The translations under genes were made by a program, and so were the position numbers. The notes beneath the pieces were generated by a model, which worked only from the letters and a program-made list of their open reading frames with translations, was not told the origin of the DNA and did no database searches. 64,000 bases of DNA from Rickettsia felis URRWXCal2. GTDB lineage: Bacteria; Pseudomonadota; Alphaproteobacteria; Rickettsiales; Rickettsiaceae. The DNA is taken from contig CP000053.1 in NCBI GenBank assembly GCA_000012145.1, positions 1,240,001-1,304,000 of the forward strand. The letters run 5' to 3'. Positions 28,707-38,101 of the stretch are shown one piece after another; the stretch's first letter is position 1, and each line of letters opens with the position of its first letter.

Positions 28707-30023
28707 GTCCAAATAAGTGTGTAAATTTCTCAAAGGTTGTATAAAAGAAAATATAACAAAAAGAGAAATTACAATGACACAGAAACAAAATGCTGCAATG
28801 GAACAAGCGATAGATTTATTGATCAATAATGATACAGATGTATCAATATTATTCAGGGAAGATGGTTTATTAAAAGAAATAACCAAGCGTCTTGTAGAGA
28901 GAGCTCTACAGTCTGAGATGAATAATCATTTAGGATATAGCAAGTACAATCAAAGTGATGCTCAGAATTCACGTAATGGTTATAACACAAAGAATCTGAT
29001 TACAAAGAATGGTGCTGTTGAGATTGAAGTGCCAAGAGATAGAAATAGCAGTTTTGCACCATCATTAGTAGCAAAGCGTCAAAGAAGACTTGATGGTTTT
29101 GATGATAAAGTACTATCTTTGTATGCTAAAGGTATGAGTTTATCAGATATAAAATTACAGCTTCAGGAGTTATATGGAGCTGATGTAAGCGAGAGTTTAA
29201 TTAGCCAAATCACAGATGATATAATAGAGGATGTTAAGCTATGGCAAAGCCGTCCATTAGATCCAGTATATGCTATAGTATTTTTTGATTGTTTAATAGT
29301 AAAAGTACGTCAGGATAAACGGATTATCAATAAATCGGTATATGTTGCATTAGGTATTGATTTAGAAGGGCGGAAAGATATTTTGGGATTATGGATCAGT
29401 GAGAATGAAGGGGCTAAATTTTGGCTTGGAAATTTTACTGAGATGAAAAATAGAGGTATACAAGACATACTGATAGCATGTAGCGATAACCTTAATGGTA
29501 TGTCTGAAGCTATAGGTGCTGTTTTTCCAAAGACGGAGCATCAATTATGTATTGTACATCAAATTAGAAATAGTTTACGATATGTATCATATAAGGACCG
29601 GAAAGAGCTTGCTGGTGATTTAAAACCTATTTATACACTAGCACAGAAAAAGAAGCACTTTCCGCTTTAGAGGCTTTTGAATCTAAATGGAATAAACAAT
29701 ATCCTCAAATTGCTAAATCTTGGTATGTTCACTGGGATAATTTAATGATTTTCTTAGGATACCCTGAAGAAATACGGAAAATAATTTATACAACAAATGC
29801 TGTGGAATCTGTTAATAGTCAACTCCGAAAAGTCACAAAAAATAAACGTGTTTTTCCAAATGATAATGCTGTTTTTAAAAGCTTATATTTGGCAATTGAT
29901 TACATGACCAAAAAATGGTCCATGCCCATACCAAACTGGAACAAGGCTATGGCTCATTTTTTAATAAAATTTGACGAAAGAATCTAGGCTTTTGGAAAAG
30001 TTTACACACTTAATCGGGAAGAC
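28707..30023 (+). mobile_element. IS256-family insertion sequence, copy 2
   Basis: 1,317 bases, nearly identical to 11022-12338 and inverted relative to it. It is inserted within a family E palindromic repeat whose two halves flank it, which shows the insertion is later than the repeat. No clear target duplication was found. Confidence 0.9.
28774..29987 (+). pseudogene. IS256 (Mutator) transposase, frameshifted, copy 2
   Basis: Same product as copy 1. Start at 28774 (MTQKQNAAMEQ); the first frame ends at 29670 and the C-terminal part is in the -1 frame and ends at 29987. The frameshift is at the same place (about 29633-29650). The only protein difference seen in the C-terminal part is NWNKAM here against NWNAAM in copy 1. 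Two copies with the same lesion mean that the lesion is older than the duplication, or that the shift is tolerated. Confidence 0.88.
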
Positions 30024-30041
30024 TCAAATCAATTGACTATA
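30024..30041. repeat. Family E repeat, right part
   Basis: TCAAATCAATTGACTATA completes the element that starts at 28620. Confidence 0.75.
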
Positions 30042-30047
30042 AAATAA

Positions 30048-30434
30048 TTATCGTGCCATAATAAACTTAATACCTAAATCTAATTTTTGCCAAATTTTAT
30101 CGCAAGTAAGAATAGGATAATTTTTAAAGATAGCCAGAGCTATACATGCTCTATCTCCAAGTGATAAACCATAAATTTTAGTTTTATTAATTATATTTGC
30201 ACTAATTAGTGCTTGCTCAGGACAAAAGTCTATAATTTTGATATCTAATAATTTAATAAGAATTTTTGCAGTTTCTTCCGTTAAGCCTTGTTTTTCTATA
30301 CAATATTTATAAACTTCAGCAATATTTACGCTTGAAATAACTCCATCTCTCATGTATTTCTTAATCAATTGGTAATCATCTTCTTTAGCAAATAAGGCAA
30401 TTAGTGCAGAGGCATCAAATATTATTTTGGACAT
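30048..30434 (-). CDS. vapC: VapC-type PIN-domain toxin
   Basis: PIN-domain RNase toxin of a VapBC pair. The acidic metal-binding residues are D7 (IIFDASALIALF), E40 (VNIAEVYKY), D94 (SLGDRACIALA) and D112 (LTCDKIW). Its 128 residues are normal. It overlaps the upstream antitoxin gene by 13 bases. The usual mechanism is cleavage of tRNA or rRNA; the target here is unknown. All catalytic positions are kept, so the toxin looks functional. Confidence 0.92.
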   Translation of the reverse strand: MSKIIFDASALIALFAKEDDYQLIKKYMRDGVISSVNIAEVYKYCIEKQGLTEETAKILIKLLDIKIIDFCPEQALISANIINKTKIYGLSLGDRACIALAIFKNYPILTCDKIWQKLDLGIKFIMAR

Positions 30435-30700
30435 CTTTTACTTCTTTTTTCTTCAATTAAATATTCCTGACGTCTTTCAGCAATAAAATCATCTACTATA
30501 GAAATATTTTTATCAATTTGATTTTTGGTGAAAATCTTATGCATCTCATCAATTATACTATCAACGCTAACGATTTTAATTTCACTATTTTCAATTTCTA
30601 TGGTGATTTTTTCACCCGGATGTATATTAAATCTTTCTCTAATTGATACCGGTATAAGCACTCTACCATGCTGATCCATGTTGGTCACTATTCTTTCCAT
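30422..30700 (-). CDS. vapB: VapB-type AbrB/MazE antitoxin
   Basis: A 92-residue antitoxin with an N-terminal swapped-hairpin AbrB domain (RVLIPVSIRERFNIHPGEKI) that should bind DNA, and a C-terminal tail (FIAERRQEYLIEEKRSKRC) that would block the PIN active site. It precedes vapC and is coupled by overlap. Autoregulation of the operon is the rule for the family; no operator was identified here. Confidence 0.9.
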   Translation of the reverse strand: MERIVTNMDQHGRVLIPVSIRERFNIHPGEKITIEIENSEIKIVSVDSIIDEMHKIFTKNQIDKNISIVDDFIAERRQEYLIEEKRSKRCPK

Positions 30701-30769
30701 ATTATAACTCTAAATTAACATTTGTTATAATATGTCATTTTTAAGATAATTACAATTTATTACTTATGT

Positions 30770-32041
30770 TTATTTGTCATTTTTTAGATCTTTATTTAAT
30801 ATAGTATCCTTGCTAAACAACATAGTCATAGAATAAGCAAGTATGGCAAACATGCAAAGATATAGAATCGGGAATAGATTGAAATCAAATGATTTTATTA
30901 CCTTTGCACAAATATAATTAGCAGTACCGGACATTAACATTGAGCCGATATTATGCCCTAAACTTATAACACGATAGCGTTCTTTAACTACAAAAGACTT
31001 AATAACTATACTATGAGCAAGAGCATTAAAAGGTGCAACTGATGCAGCTAACATTAAACTAGCTGCAAGCCCTAAATTAGTCATTTGATATTTTACTGCT
31101 ATCACAAAAAATACACTTGCTGTAATAGTACATATAAATGCAATTTTTAATACTGAATTAACTCCTAAGCGGTCGGCAATAAAGCCGGCAATCGGCATGC
31201 AAACAGCAAAACATATTACTATTAAGACTGAAAAAGAACTCATAATAATACCGACTGAAGGTAATACAATCGGTAAATATTGCTTCATAAAGATGATCGC
31301 AATTTGATATGTTGCTCCAAAACCTCCGGCTAAAAATATTAACCGTGCAATATTTTTCCATTGCTTTTTAATTATAGAGCTAAGTTTTTCAATAGAATCT
31401 TGACTGTGATGTGCTTTTTTAAACTCCGGTGTTTCATCAAATTTCCGGCGATAATAAAGAGTTATTAATGCAAGCGGTAAACTTAGTAAAAACGGAATAC
31501 GCCAACCCCACTCCAGAAAAATATGAGAATTGAAGAAATTAGTTGCACCAATCCCGCATAATAAACCCATTACTCCTGTACATCTAGTTATTGCCGAGGC
31601 AGTAAATCGGTATTTTGCTCCTAAATGTTCAATAACATAAATCGCTGCACCGTCATATTCCCCTCCAATAAAAATACCTTGCATAAAGCGACATAAAACT
31701 AAAATTATCGTACTCCAAACTCCTATCGAAGAATAATCAGGCAATAAACCTATTATTAAGGTAGGTATTACAATACCGATAATCGTAAAACTTAAGGCTT
31801 TTTTTCGACCGTATATATCCCCTATACGTCCAAAAATATAAGCACCCATAGGTTTTGATAAATATGCCGCTGCATAAACGGCAAAAACATTTACAAGCTT
31901 TGTTAACGGATCAGTACCGGCTGAAAAGAATTTATCGGCGATAATTGCCGCTGAAAAACCATATAAACTATAGTCGTAATATTCAATGATAGTGCCTAAA
32001 AAAGCACCAAGAACTTTATTGCTTGATTTTGTTTGTTTCAT
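30770..32041 (-). CDS. ProP-like MFS transporter (metabolite:H+ symporter family)
   Basis: A 12-helix major facilitator protein of the MHS subfamily, which includes the E. coli proline/betaine transporter ProP. Seen are GTIIEYYDYSLYGFSAAII in helix 1, the FGRIGDIYGRKKAL loop, GIFIGGEYDGAAIYVIEH and FLLSLPLALITLYYRRKFDETPEF. Start is placed at 32041 (MKQTKSSNKV); the open frame upstream to 32104 is a translated family D repeat. About 423 residues. Rickettsia keep several ProP paralogs; the substrate is not known. Confidence 0.9.
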   Translation of the reverse strand: MKQTKSSNKVLGAFLGTIIEYYDYSLYGFSAAIIADKFFSAGTDPLTKLVNVFAVYAAAYLSKPMGAYIFGRIGDIYGRKKALSFTIIGIVIPTLIIGLLPDYSSIGVWSTIILVLCRFMQGIFIGGEYDGAAIYVIEHLGAKYRFTASAITRCTGVMGLLCGIGATNFFNSHIFLEWGWRIPFLLSLPLALITLYYRRKFDETPEFKKAHHSQDSIEKLSSIIKKQWKNIARLIFLAGGFGATYQIAIIFMKQYLPIVLPSVGIIMSSFSVLIVICFAVCMPIAGFIADRLGVNSVLKIAFICTITASVFFVIAVKYQMTNLGLAASLMLAASVAPFNALAHSIVIKSFVVKERYRVISLGHNIGSMLMSGTANYICAKVIKSFDFNLFPILYLCMFAILAYSMTMLFSKDTILNKDLKNDK

Positions 32042-32048
32042 TTTAAAG

Positions 32049-32198
32049 GTATACTGTGAGTAAACGAAAAGTAGGTAGACGAAGTTTAATTTGGAAAAGA
32101 GCAAGGCGTCTTGAAGCTGATAACCGCAGCGTACACTAGTACGTGAGGATTATCAGCAAAAGACAACGTAGCCAATTTTTCAAATTAAACGAGTATAC
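32049..32198. repeat. Palindromic repeat, family D
   Basis: Ends GTATACTGTG..GAAGTTTAATTTGG and CCAATTTTTCAAATTAAACG AGTATAC. It lies just upstream of the transporter start. Confidence 0.88.
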
Positions 32199-32204
32199 AT
32201 GACC

Positions 32205-32360
32205 GCTTTAGCCGTTACTTAAAATCCTTCAAAGACCTTTATGTAAAGGTGGACTTCATATATCTAAACTGAATTAGTATTAGACAGGGACGATGTCCTA
32301 AAAGTTAGTGGTAGTCCTAGGTTAATATTAAGCTCACGAACCAAGCAGCCAAGAGCTAAT
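32205..32360 (-). ncRNA. Candidate 6S RNA, downstream of zapA
   Basis: In many proteobacteria 6S RNA (ssrS) lies directly downstream of zapA. Here the 150 bases after zapA hold no reading frame and can form hairpins: GGACATCGTCC in the centre, GGACT pairing with AGTCC around it, and ACCTTTACATAAAGGT towards the 3' end. The TTGGTTCGTGAGC segment resembles the 6S TTGGTGAGC stretch. Ends are uncertain, and I could not fold it into the full canonical long stem with a central bubble. The call rests mainly on position. Confidence 0.4.
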
Positions 32361-32363
32361 ATA

Positions 32364-32681
32364 TCACTTTCCCATTTTACGTGCAAGGTTTTCTAGGTAA
32401 CCTGCTATAGTAGTTAAGGTTTCTGCGAATTTTTCTTCGTCGGGATGATTTTTTTGAAAGCCGTTTTTATTAAGTTTTTCTGTTAGATTAGCTATTTCAG
32501 CTTGAGCATTAAGAGATGCCATAACTAATAATAGCTCAAAAGAGGCTGTGGGACTACCAAGTTTAATTTCCGCTATTTTATCATTCAATTTATTCGCTAA
32601 AGATAGTAATTCTTCCTCATCTCCATTATTACAATATAATTGAAAGCTCTTGTTATTTAATGTTACCGTAACAATTGACAT
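32364..32681 (-). CDS. zapA: Cell division protein ZapA
   Basis: ZapA crosslinks FtsZ filaments in the division ring. The 105-residue protein begins VTVTLNNKSFQLYCNNGDEE, has the ZapA globular head, and continues into a predicted coiled coil (LLVMASLNAQAEIANLTEKL). It is separated by two bases from the upstream coiled-coil gene, so they form an operon. Confidence 0.9.
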   Translation of the reverse strand: MSIVTVTLNNKSFQLYCNNGDEEELLSLANKLNDKIAEIKLGSPTASFELLLVMASLNAQAEIANLTEKLNKNGFQKNHPDEEKFAETLTTIAGYLENLARKMGK

Positions 32682-32683
32682 AA

Positions 32684-32887
32684 TTATTTTTGCTGTTTTT
32701 TTATTTCTTCAAGTTCATTAATATAAATGTTAATTTGATCTAGCATTTTTATATAATTATCTTTTAATTCTTTATTTTCGTTTTGTAATTTTTTAACTTC
32801 ATTTTGATTATTCGCTTGTGCATGCAATAACTCGTCAAGTTTATGCTCAACTTCTTCCATTAATCTCTTTAATATTTCATTATCCAT
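32684..32887 (-). CDS. Small coiled-coil protein (ZapB/DUF4164-like)
   Basis: A 67-residue protein that is almost entirely heptad coiled coil (LMEEVEHKLDELLHAQANNQ, NEVKKLQNENKELKDNYIKM). It resembles the small coiled-coil proteins encoded next to zapA (ZapB or TIGR02449/DUF4164 types). A role with ZapA in division-ring architecture is inferred from the operon; sequence alone cannot separate these families. Confidence 0.72.
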   Translation of the reverse strand: MDNEILKRLMEEVEHKLDELLHAQANNQNEVKKLQNENKELKDNYIKMLDQINIYINELEEIKKQQK

Positions 32888-32893
32888 TTTCTT

Positions 32894-33250
32894 CTAAGCA
32901 TTAATTATGAATGGATGACTTACAATAATAATCGATAACATTATAATAGATATAAGTACTAATTGTTTTTTACGTTTATAATTTATCAATGCCGTAGCTC
33001 TTTTATTACTTAATAATTTTTCGGTTTCGTTCTATTTAGTAGCTTCTATCTGCTCTGCATTTCGATCTTTTACATTAAGATAATCCAAGTATAATTTTAA
33101 GTAACCTTTTACGTATACTTCTCCCGGTAAAATATCAAAATCACCCTCTTCTAAAGCTACTAAATATTTTTTTCTAATTTTTAAATCACTAGATACCTGA
33201 TTTAAAGTTTTACCTGAATCTAACCTAATTTGCTTAAGCATTGACGACAT
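32894..33250 (-). pseudogene. RodZ-like HTH membrane protein with in-frame amber codon
   Basis: The first 72 residues (33250 to 33032) form a RodZ-type HTH_25 domain: LKQIRLDSGKTLNQVSSDLK, then LEEGDFDILPGEVYVKGYLK. A TAG at 33032-33034 ends it. Reading on in the same frame gives NETEKLLSNKRATALINYKR, then the membrane segment KKQLVLISIIMLSIIIVSHP and a stop at 32894. The full protein would be about 118 residues with one membrane helix, like a shortened RodZ. RodZ links MreB to the membrane. One base change (CAG to TAG) fits. It lies 3 bases upstream of the glutamate dehydrogenase stop side, on the same strand. Confidence 0.75.
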
Positions 33251-33253
33251 AAT

Positions 33254-36200
33254 TTACTCAAGTTTTTGTAAGAATATTTCAAATTTCTTATTTGCTAAAA
33301 TAATTATATTTAAGTCTATAGTTTCTTGAGATTTAATTTCTTTAATAAAATCAAGAAAATTTCTAACTAAATTATTATTATTATCAATCCATAAATCTAA
33401 ATCAATAGTTGTTTTAGATTTATTAATTATTTTTATTAATAATCTACGTTGTTTGTCATATAAATCATCTTTTAGCGATTGAATACCGAGGCGACGCCAA
33501 AATGAATCGTTCAATTGCTTATCACAAGCTTTACGTAACCAATCAAGACTAAACATATCGCTTATAGCAAAATAAGCTTTTGCTATCTCTTTATTATTTC
33601 CTGAAGTCTGTTTTGTTACATATATAGTGTCAAATACTGAAATTAAATTATCAAATGTAGCGATAGTAGCAGCAAATGATTCCTCTACCCCGCTAGTTGT
33701 ATAATAATTTAATTTTTCTTCAAATCTTATTTTAGTTTCCCCGACTAATAAAGTACCTACCGTTTTTCTTAAGTTTTGTGCAGGAACTCTAAACTCTTCT
33801 ATAGTTTCACTAATATTAATAGGATGCTTTAAATTTTTAATAAACCACGAAATACCCCGACGCATTAATTTTGTTATTTCGGTAAACATATCGATTTTTA
33901 CATTGTAATCAATATTAGTAGGTAGCTTACTTATCGTTTCCCATATATCATCAAGATCAAAAATTTCACAAATAATGGTATATGACCTTATTATATCACA
34001 AAGAGGAGACCCAATCTCACGCTTTACAATACTAATAAGCGGTCCTCCAAGTTGATTAATTATTTTATTTATAGTAACGGTTTTAATAATCTCATGTTTA
34101 AGAGGATGAGATAAAATTTCATTACGAAACTTTTTTTGCATCATTTCAGGAAAATAATCTATAAGATATGAGTCAAAATATTTATCATGCGAAAAAGTAG
34201 AATTAAGTAACTCGTGATAAGCCGACCTTTTACTATATGATAGCAACACGCAAAGCTCAGGACGAGTTAGTACTTCACCGCTGATAGCTCTTCTATTCAA
34301 TTCTTCCGCACTAGGCAAGAATTCATTTTCCCGTTCTAATACTTTTTCTTCTTCTAAAATATCTATAAATTGACTAAGTATATTAACGGTTAAAGTAGGA
34401 GATAGTTGCATAATTGTTATTGCTTCGGTTTGCTTATAATTATCAAGCAATACTAACTCTTCAACTTGCTTTGTCATATCATTTAGGAGTTTATTACGTT
34501 CTTCTAAAGTAATTTTTCCTGAGGTTACTGCACTACTTAAAGCAATCTTGATATTTACCTCATGATCGGAACAATCAACCCCTGCTGAATTATCAATAAA
34601 ATCGGCATTTATGCGTCCGCCTTTTTTAGCATATTCAACTCTACCTCTCTGCGATACCCCGACATTACCGCCTTCTGCTATAACTTTTGCTCTAATTTCT
34701 TCCCCGTTACATCTAAGATTATCATTTGCTTTATCACCGATTTCTAAATTATTTTCCGTTTTAGCTTTGATATAAGTGCCTATTCCACCATTCCACAATA
34801 AATCAACATCTGCTTTTAAAATAGCTTTAATTAATTCTTCCGGTGATAATTCATTATCATTTATATCAAGTAATTTTTTAATTTCCGGTGATAATTTTAT
34901 TAATTTACTACTACGTTCAAATACTTTGCCTCCTTTAGAGATAAGCTTAGAATCATAATCGCACCAATTAGAACCCTTTAAATTAAATAAACGCAAACGC
35001 TCATTAAAACTTGATACAGGATCAGGGGTAGGATCAATAAATATATGTTTATGATTAAAGGCAGCAACTAACTTAATAGCCTCTGATCTTAGCATACCGT
35101 TACCGAACACGTCTCCCGACATATCTCCTATACCTACGACGGTAATAGGGTCTATTTGGACATCTAACCCTAAAGTTTTAAAGTGATTAGTTACGGAAAT
35201 CCAAGCTCCTTTAGAGGTAATAGCCATTTTTTTATGATCGTAACCTGCAGAGCCACCGGAAGCAAAAGCATCATCAAGCCAGTAATTATATTCTCTTGAC
35301 ACACTATTAGCATAATCCGAAAATGAGGCGGTACCTTTATCGGCAGCAACCACTAAATAAGGATCTTCTTTATCATAAATAATAACGTCTTTTGGATGTA
35401 CTACTTTACCGTCAACGATATTATCGGTTATGTCCAGTAAACCTCTTAGGAAATTCTTATAGCATTCTACCACTTTTTCCATATATTCATCACGAGTAAG
35501 TCCTTCCTCAGTAAAATGAACATAAAAACCGCCTTTAGAGCCGACAGGGACAATAACGGAGTTCTTCGTCATCTGTGCTTTCATAAGTCCAAGGACCTCA
35601 AGCCTATAATCTTCTGCTCTATCCGACCATCTAAGTCCTCCGCGTGATACGGGACCGCCTCTTAAATGAACAGCTTCAAAATCCTTAGAGTAAACAAATG
35701 CTTCGGCAAACGGAACAGGTTTAGGTAAACCAGGTACTTTTGAAGAATCAAACTTAAATGAAAAAACATGTTTATGCGGTTGATAGTAATTTGTTCTAGT
35801 AATAGCATTAATTATACCAAGCATACTACGTAGTACTTTATCTTCACTACTCATCTCAACGGTTACTAAGTAATTATTCAGTTTATCTTGAATTACACCA
35901 CAATTATTATCAGGATGTTTAGGATTAAATTTTATATCAAACAGATTTACCAACATTTTTGTATATTCAGGATGTTTAAGTAGTGTTAGTTGCACATAAC
36001 CTTTACCGTAACTAAATCCCGTTTGATGTAAATATCTTGTTAAAGCTTTGACGAGTTTAACTTGCTTCCAATTAAAACCGGCTAGCACTATCAATTTACT
36101 TAAAGAATCATTAGCAAGCATCCCAAGTGCCATTTGATCTAAAGCTTCTTCAACATTTATTTTCAATTCGGTAATATTACCCTTTACCGGTATGATAGAA

Positions 36201-38005
36201 GTTAAGATAAAATTATATATCCAGCTTTCTTTAATTTCGAGAGCCTCCTTAATTGCGAAAGTTTGTTCATCAATTGCTTTAAAACCTAAATTTTCAATTG
36301 GCGGCAATATGTTAGAAAGTGCAAGTTTTACTTTTGGACTATATATTTTTAAGTAAAATTCCGTTTCATTTACAGAAACTAGATTAAACATACATTCTTG
36401 TGACTTGCTTGCTTCGGTTAAATATTCAATATCTACTAAAGCTATTTCCGGAGAAAATTTTTGTCTATAATCTGCTGGAAAAACATTATCAAAAAGCTTT
36501 AAATTAATACCTGCTTGATATTCACCGAATTTTTTAGAAAGCTTAAAATAAAAATCTTCACTCCAACGTGTAGAGATACGATCTAAATCTTGCTGTATTA
36601 TTTCTGCTTCAAAATTTATTTTATGTTCCCCTTGTGCTTCAAGCGTTACAAAAAGATAAGAAAAATTACCAACTACTTCGGTTATATAGTTGGATAAAAT
36701 TTTACTACCGAATTTTTCCGCTAAATAACAATCTATCATATTATGTATTTCAGCCGTTAAACGTTCTCGTGGCAGAAAAATTATGATATTAAGAAAAGAA
36801 CTCGACCAATCATATTGAATAAATAATTTAAGCTTCTTACTCATCATACTTGAGAGCATATGTAAACACATACAATATAAATCGCCTTGATCAATTTGTA
36901 TTAAAGCTTCTCTCGGTAACGACTCCATTAAGATTCTTAACTTATCAGCATTATAACCGGATAATGCAAAACCGGCTTTCTCAATTACAAAATTAAATTT
37001 TTGTCGTAGGATTGGAATATCACTTATTGAATGGTAATACATATTTGAATTATATATGCCGAAAATTATACTTCCCGAAATATATTCACCCGAAGAGCTA
37101 AATTTTTTCACTAAGATATAGTCGATTAAATTATCTGAATGGATAAGCGACGCACTATTTATTTTACCGAGTATTATTAATTGATTTTGATATAAAGGAT
37201 TAGCAGAACATTTTATAATATCATCAATCTCGTCTTTTACTTCTTGCCATATTTTTGCTGCTCCTATTTCATTGCTTAATTTTATAGATTTTACCTCAAA
37301 ATCAAGAGTCCCTAATAAAACCAAATTATCGTTTTGTAACCAATTTAAAAATTCTTTAGCCTCTTCAAAATTTAATTTATCATTATCAATTATATTTTTA
37401 GACAAACCTTGTAATTTTGTGAGTAATTGCGGTAAATGGCTATAGCTTTGCTCTAACTCTTCTAATCTTTCATTTATAGCTTCAGTTAAAAATGTAGTAG
37501 TTTTATCGTCAAAATTTCCTAAAATGGTTAAATGCAGTATCGATTCTGATTTTTCATCCGAGACAGAATTTTCTAATATTTTTTCTAATTCTCCTTTACT
37601 ATTTCGGACGCAGTTTATTACCGGATGGAGTAAAAACTTAGTTTGCAAATTCATGTTTTTAAGCAGACATATAATAAAATCAACAATATGCGGTTTATTA
37701 TCAAGTAATATCAAGACATTTATTGCCGGATCATTTTCTATAACCGTCTTTGTTATTGCTATTTTTCTTGCTCTTTCTACCCTTTGCTTAAAAAACTTAA
37801 AGGCTTCATCTGCAAAATTTTGAAATAGTTTTTCTCTATTCTCAAAATCATAATCTATCGGAATATAATTTAAAAACTTTTGAACAAAATCTATATATAT
37901 GGAACTTGACTCACGTTCCTTGCTAAGTTCTAGAATTTTAGTTTTATAATTCGGGATTTGACAATTTAAACGACTAAAATTTAAAGAGGTTGTTTTTGGG
38001 GGCAT
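33254..38005 (-). CDS. NAD-specific glutamate dehydrogenase, large (180 kDa class)
   Basis: Converts glutamate to 2-oxoglutarate with NAD+, feeding the TCA cycle; glutamate is known to be a main fuel for Rickettsia. The protein is about 1,583 residues, the size of the Bac_GDH family. N-terminal ACT-like regulatory regions precede the catalytic core: HLRGGPVSRGGLRWSDRAED, LGLMKAQMTKNSVIVPVGSK, GGFYVHF, VVGIGDMSGDVFGNGMLRS and the IAEGGNVGVSQRGRVEYA dinucleotide site. Start is set at 38005 (MPPKTTSL), preceded by TTGAGAAAATC, rather than the upstream ATG at 38038. It is intact despite its length. Divergent from mnmE. Confidence 0.95.
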   Translation of the reverse strand: MPPKTTSLNFSRLNCQIPNYKTKILELSKERESSSIYIDFVQKFLNYIPIDYDFENREKLFQNFADEAFKFFKQRVERARKIAITKTVIENDPAINVLILLDNKPHIVDFIICLLKNMNLQTKFLLHPVINCVRNSKGELEKILENSVSDEKSESILHLTILGNFDDKTTTFLTEAINERLEELEQSYSHLPQLLTKLQGLSKNIIDNDKLNFEEAKEFLNWLQNDNLVLLGTLDFEVKSIKLSNEIGAAKIWQEVKDEIDDIIKCSANPLYQNQLIILGKINSASLIHSDNLIDYILVKKFSSSGEYISGSIIFGIYNSNMYYHSISDIPILRQKFNFVIEKAGFALSGYNADKLRILMESLPREALIQIDQGDLYCMCLHMLSSMMSKKLKLFIQYDWSSSFLNIIIFLPRERLTAEIHNMIDCYLAEKFGSKILSNYITEVVGNFSYLFVTLEAQGEHKINFEAEIIQQDLDRISTRWSEDFYFKLSKKFGEYQAGINLKLFDNVFPADYRQKFSPEIALVDIEYLTEASKSQECMFNLVSVNETEFYLKIYSPKVKLALSNILPPIENLGFKAIDEQTFAIKEALEIKESWIYNFILTSIIPVKGNITELKINVEEALDQMALGMLANDSLSKLIVLAGFNWKQVKLVKALTRYLHQTGFSYGKGYVQLTLLKHPEYTKMLVNLFDIKFNPKHPDNNCGVIQDKLNNYLVTVEMSSEDKVLRSMLGIINAITRTNYYQPHKHVFSFKFDSSKVPGLPKPVPFAEAFVYSKDFEAVHLRGGPVSRGGLRWSDRAEDYRLEVLGLMKAQMTKNSVIVPVGSKGGFYVHFTEEGLTRDEYMEKVVECYKNFLRGLLDITDNIVDGKVVHPKDVIIYDKEDPYLVVAADKGTASFSDYANSVSREYNYWLDDAFASGGSAGYDHKKMAITSKGAWISVTNHFKTLGLDVQIDPITVVGIGDMSGDVFGNGMLRSEAIKLVAAFNHKHIFIDPTPDPVSSFNERLRLFNLKGSNWCDYDSKLISKGGKVFERSSKLIKLSPEIKKLLDINDNELSPEELIKAILKADVDLLWNGGIGTYIKAKTENNLEIGDKANDNLRCNGEEIRAKVIAEGGNVGVSQRGRVEYAKKGGRINADFIDNSAGVDCSDHEVNIKIALSSAVTSGKITLEERNKLLNDMTKQVEELVLLDNYKQTEAITIMQLSPTLTVNILSQFIDILEEEKVLERENEFLPSAEELNRRAISGEVLTRPELCVLLSYSKRSAYHELLNSTFSHDKYFDSYLIDYFPEMMQKKFRNEILSHPLKHEIIKTVTINKIINQLGGPLISIVKREIGSPLCDIIRSYTIICEIFDLDDIWETISKLPTNIDYNVKIDMFTEITKLMRRGISWFIKNLKHPINISETIEEFRVPAQNLRKTVGTLLVGETKIRFEEKLNYYTTSGVEESFAATIATFDNLISVFDTIYVTKQTSGNNKEIAKAYFAISDMFSLDWLRKACDKQLNDSFWRRLGIQSLKDDLYDKQRRLLIKIINKSKTTIDLDLWIDNNNNLVRNFLDFIKEIKSQETIDLNIIILANKKFEIFLQKLE

Positions 38006-38101
38006 GATTTTCTCAAGAATAATATTATATGCTATCATGTACTATCATATGCTATGCTATTATATTATATATTATTTAATAAACAAGAGTGTATAAAATA
38101 A

